From Rosa chinensis (lineage: Eukaryota; Streptophyta; Magnoliopsida; Rosales; Rosaceae): a stretch of 64,000 nt of DNA. Of this stretch, positions 62,054 through 64,000 are shown piece by piece. The position numbers were made by a program, and so were the translations under genes. A model generated the notes under the pieces. It was not told where the DNA came from, ran no database searches, and worked only from the letters and a program-made list of their open reading frames with translations. The stretch is taken from NCBI RefSeq assembly GCF_002994745.2, contig NC_037090.1, positions 22,952,001-23,016,000 of the forward strand. Reading direction: 5' to 3'. How positions within the stretch are numbered: the first letter of the stretch is position 1; each line of letters opens with the position of its first letter.

Positions 62054-63183
62054 CCAATATATTTGTATCGCATATTCATTCTTTCGGCTCCGAGAATAGA
62101 GGGATGAAAACTAGGGTTTTGGAAACGCACAGAAGCGGTTGTTGCCTGTCCAACGGCTCCGCAGCATCGACCATAGGTCCAAGCCTCATCGATGAGTGGC
62201 GGGTGTTGCCGGACGAGATTGTGGGGGCTTCGGGTTTCAGTTTTTGGTATCTGGTTCGACCTTCTTGGTCGTGTATGATTCTTCGTCCCTCTCAGGCGGC
62301 GGTGCAGGCGGACAGGATGGATGGTTGGCGATCAACGCAGGCTTGGAGCAGGTGGTCAGAGGCTCGATCGTGGCGGCGGTTTGCCATGGATCGTACGACG
62401 CTATCTCTCCGGGTTTGGTCGATAGGAGGAGAGTGCAAGGGTGTCAAACTTTCAGGCGGATGGACGAAGCCGGGCAACAAGGCACAGCGAGTTTCTCACT
62501 GATTCTTGGTGTGGGCTCATCGAGATCTGGCTTTATGCCTGGATCTGACCGACAAAAGTTGAGGTTGGTGTGGCTTGCTGCATGGATGGAGTCTTTCCGG
62601 CGGTGCGATTTCGACGGGACTGATTTATGGGGGTGGTCTGCAGGCGGGTCATCTGAAGAGGAGGAAGATGATTGCAGCGGCTAGTCTATGTCTTTGTTTA
62701 AAGTAGTTTTCTTGGTTAGGATTTCGATTAGGGTTTTGGTTAGGTTTTTCTGGTTTTTAGCATGTCCCTACTTTGTTGAGCTAGGGTTGGGTCAAATTGA
62801 GGTGTCATGGATGTGGTGTTTTTCCTGGGGACGAATTGGTTTATTGTTGGTTTTGTCTTATGGTCAATGTGCTGACGAGCGATCCTTGCACGTGGTCTGA
62901 CATCTTTGGGACACGGTGTGGAAGAGGGTGTTGGTTGTTTTAGCGGTTGTCTATAAGGTGGTATCTATATTCTCGGGATTCTAGGTAGCCCGAGTCGTTG
63001 GGCGGTATTGGTGGTTAGGGGTTGGGCCCTTTTGGCTCATGAAAGTCATTTATGGTGACGGACCCGTAACTGGTTTAGATTTTAGGGAGGAGAGTGGGGA
63101 ATTCTTATCCACCACCAGTCATTCCCATATTATGTAACTTCGTTTCATTTTAATAAAGGATCTTATTCTAAAAATAAAAAAAA
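62054..63183 (+). mobile_element. Poly(A)-tailed retroposon with 15-bp target-site duplication
   Basis: Flanked by ATTATGTGAAATAAA (62039-62053) and ATTATGTGGAATAAA (63184-63198), 14 of 15 identical. The right end is an A-rich tail preceded by AATAAAGG. The interior is GC-richer than its surroundings and holds overlapping open frames (62104-62502, 132 codons; 62196-62684, 162 codons, with acidic end SSEEEEDD) that I do not recognise. No RT or RNase H. It was presumably mobilised by a LINE: a non-autonomous LINE derivative or a retrocopy. Confidence 0.7.
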
Positions 63184-63198
63184 ATTATGTGGAATAAA

Positions 63199-64000
63199 AA
63201 CATTAATGAAGAGATTGTAGAATTCCGAATCATATCACGTAATCATGAGCATGACCTAAGTGGCCGGCCATTAATCCAGTTTCACTTATACATGAGTGGC
63301 TCAATTCAAAGACTTGTTAAGATAAATATTAAATAAAAGATGAGTAGGGGAAGACTAACGAAGGTGCTTACCCTAGGCCTTAAGTTGCTTAGGATACCTC
63401 ACATAATGTACGATATTGGGAAAACGATGCTTGGCATTGTTGGGACATAGACAATTGTGTAGTTGCCACTGGGACAATAACTAGTTTGTCTACGCTAATT
63501 GACAACTATTGAAGAAAAACTGCAGTTTGAAAATCGAACAACTCATGAGCTTCACACGATGGAGCAACCCAATTATGTAATCATTTTGGCCTAAATCTCT
63601 TGTTTTAAACAAGTTTTGGTCTTCTATATATGATTTTTTCTATTAAAACCTCCAAATTTACTCACTTGACCTCTATATTTTTTACACCTCTTATAAAATT
63701 TTCAAATACTATATTTACTCACTAAACCTCACTAAACGTCCTCAAATAACCTCACTCATATAATTTGCAAACAAATTATTATCTTTAAAATAAAAAATTT
63801 AGTCATTTCAATGATTTAATCACTCTATAAATCTTAACTAAATATACATTTCTTAATCAAACTTGAGTTTCAAAAATTAATGTCTAATCAATAAGAAAAT
63901 GCCATGAACTATTTTTTTTTTTTAAAAAAATTATTTTAGCTGTGCAAAAAAAAAATGAAGAAATCATTTTTTTTATTCTCAAAAAAAAAATCATTCGTTT
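63199..64000. other. Gene-free right end
   Basis: AT-rich sequence with A/T homopolymers; no coding, repeat boundary or RNA gene seen. Confidence 0.5.

Overview
This window is plant nuclear DNA: spliced genes with GT-AG introns, AT-rich introns, simple-sequence repeats and dense transposable elements. One intact gene encodes a protein that I recognise as the Mal d 1 / Fra a 1-associated type, known from apple and strawberry. I therefore lean towards a rosaceous eudicot, but the sequence alone does not fix the species.

Layout. (1) 1-16.6 kb is a mosaic of broken gene pieces in both orientations: exons resembling MULTIPOLAR SPINDLE 1, a tRNA-Arg-like relic, the last exon of an LRR receptor kinase, a LINE tail, a Copia solo LTR, a PPR fragment split by a 7-kb Copia element, and a partial copy of the Mal d 1-associated gene that itself carries a hAT MITE. 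(2) 18.5-20.2 kb is a 1.75-kb solo LTR with a 60-bp minisatellite inside. (3) 20.9-26.5 kb is a hAT transposon with a second hAT element nested in it. (4) 27.6-41.7 kb is an old minus-strand Copia element broken by four later DNA transposons: a 5.3-kb hAT, a Mutator-type MITE, a small hAT MITE, and a 0.6-kb hAT in one LTR. Nearly every one has a readable target-site duplication (TSD). (5) 43.1-44.5 kb is an NRT1/PTR-family transporter lacking its N-terminus. (6) 44.8-51.0 kb is a LINE interrupted by a 5-kb CACTA element that carries fragments of a 26S proteasome ATPase (RPT4) gene and a GlcAT14-type glycosyltransferase gene. (7) 51.3-53.3 kb is the intact two-exon Mal d 1-associated gene, and 57.0-60.1 kb is an intact seven-exon calcium-dependent protein kinase (CPK1/2-like). 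(8) 60-64 kb is intergenic, with a Tourist-like MITE and a poly(A)-tailed retroposon with a 15-bp TSD.

Only the CPK and the Mal d 1-associated gene look fully intact. The transporter keeps a long open frame but is 5'-truncated. The rest records repeated transposition, gene-fragment capture and decay. I found no CRISPR array, operon or prokaryotic system. The most unusual structure is the CACTA element with captured, rearranged host exons. Next come the resolved transposon nest and the three in-frame TAG codons in the two otherwise open hAT transposases.
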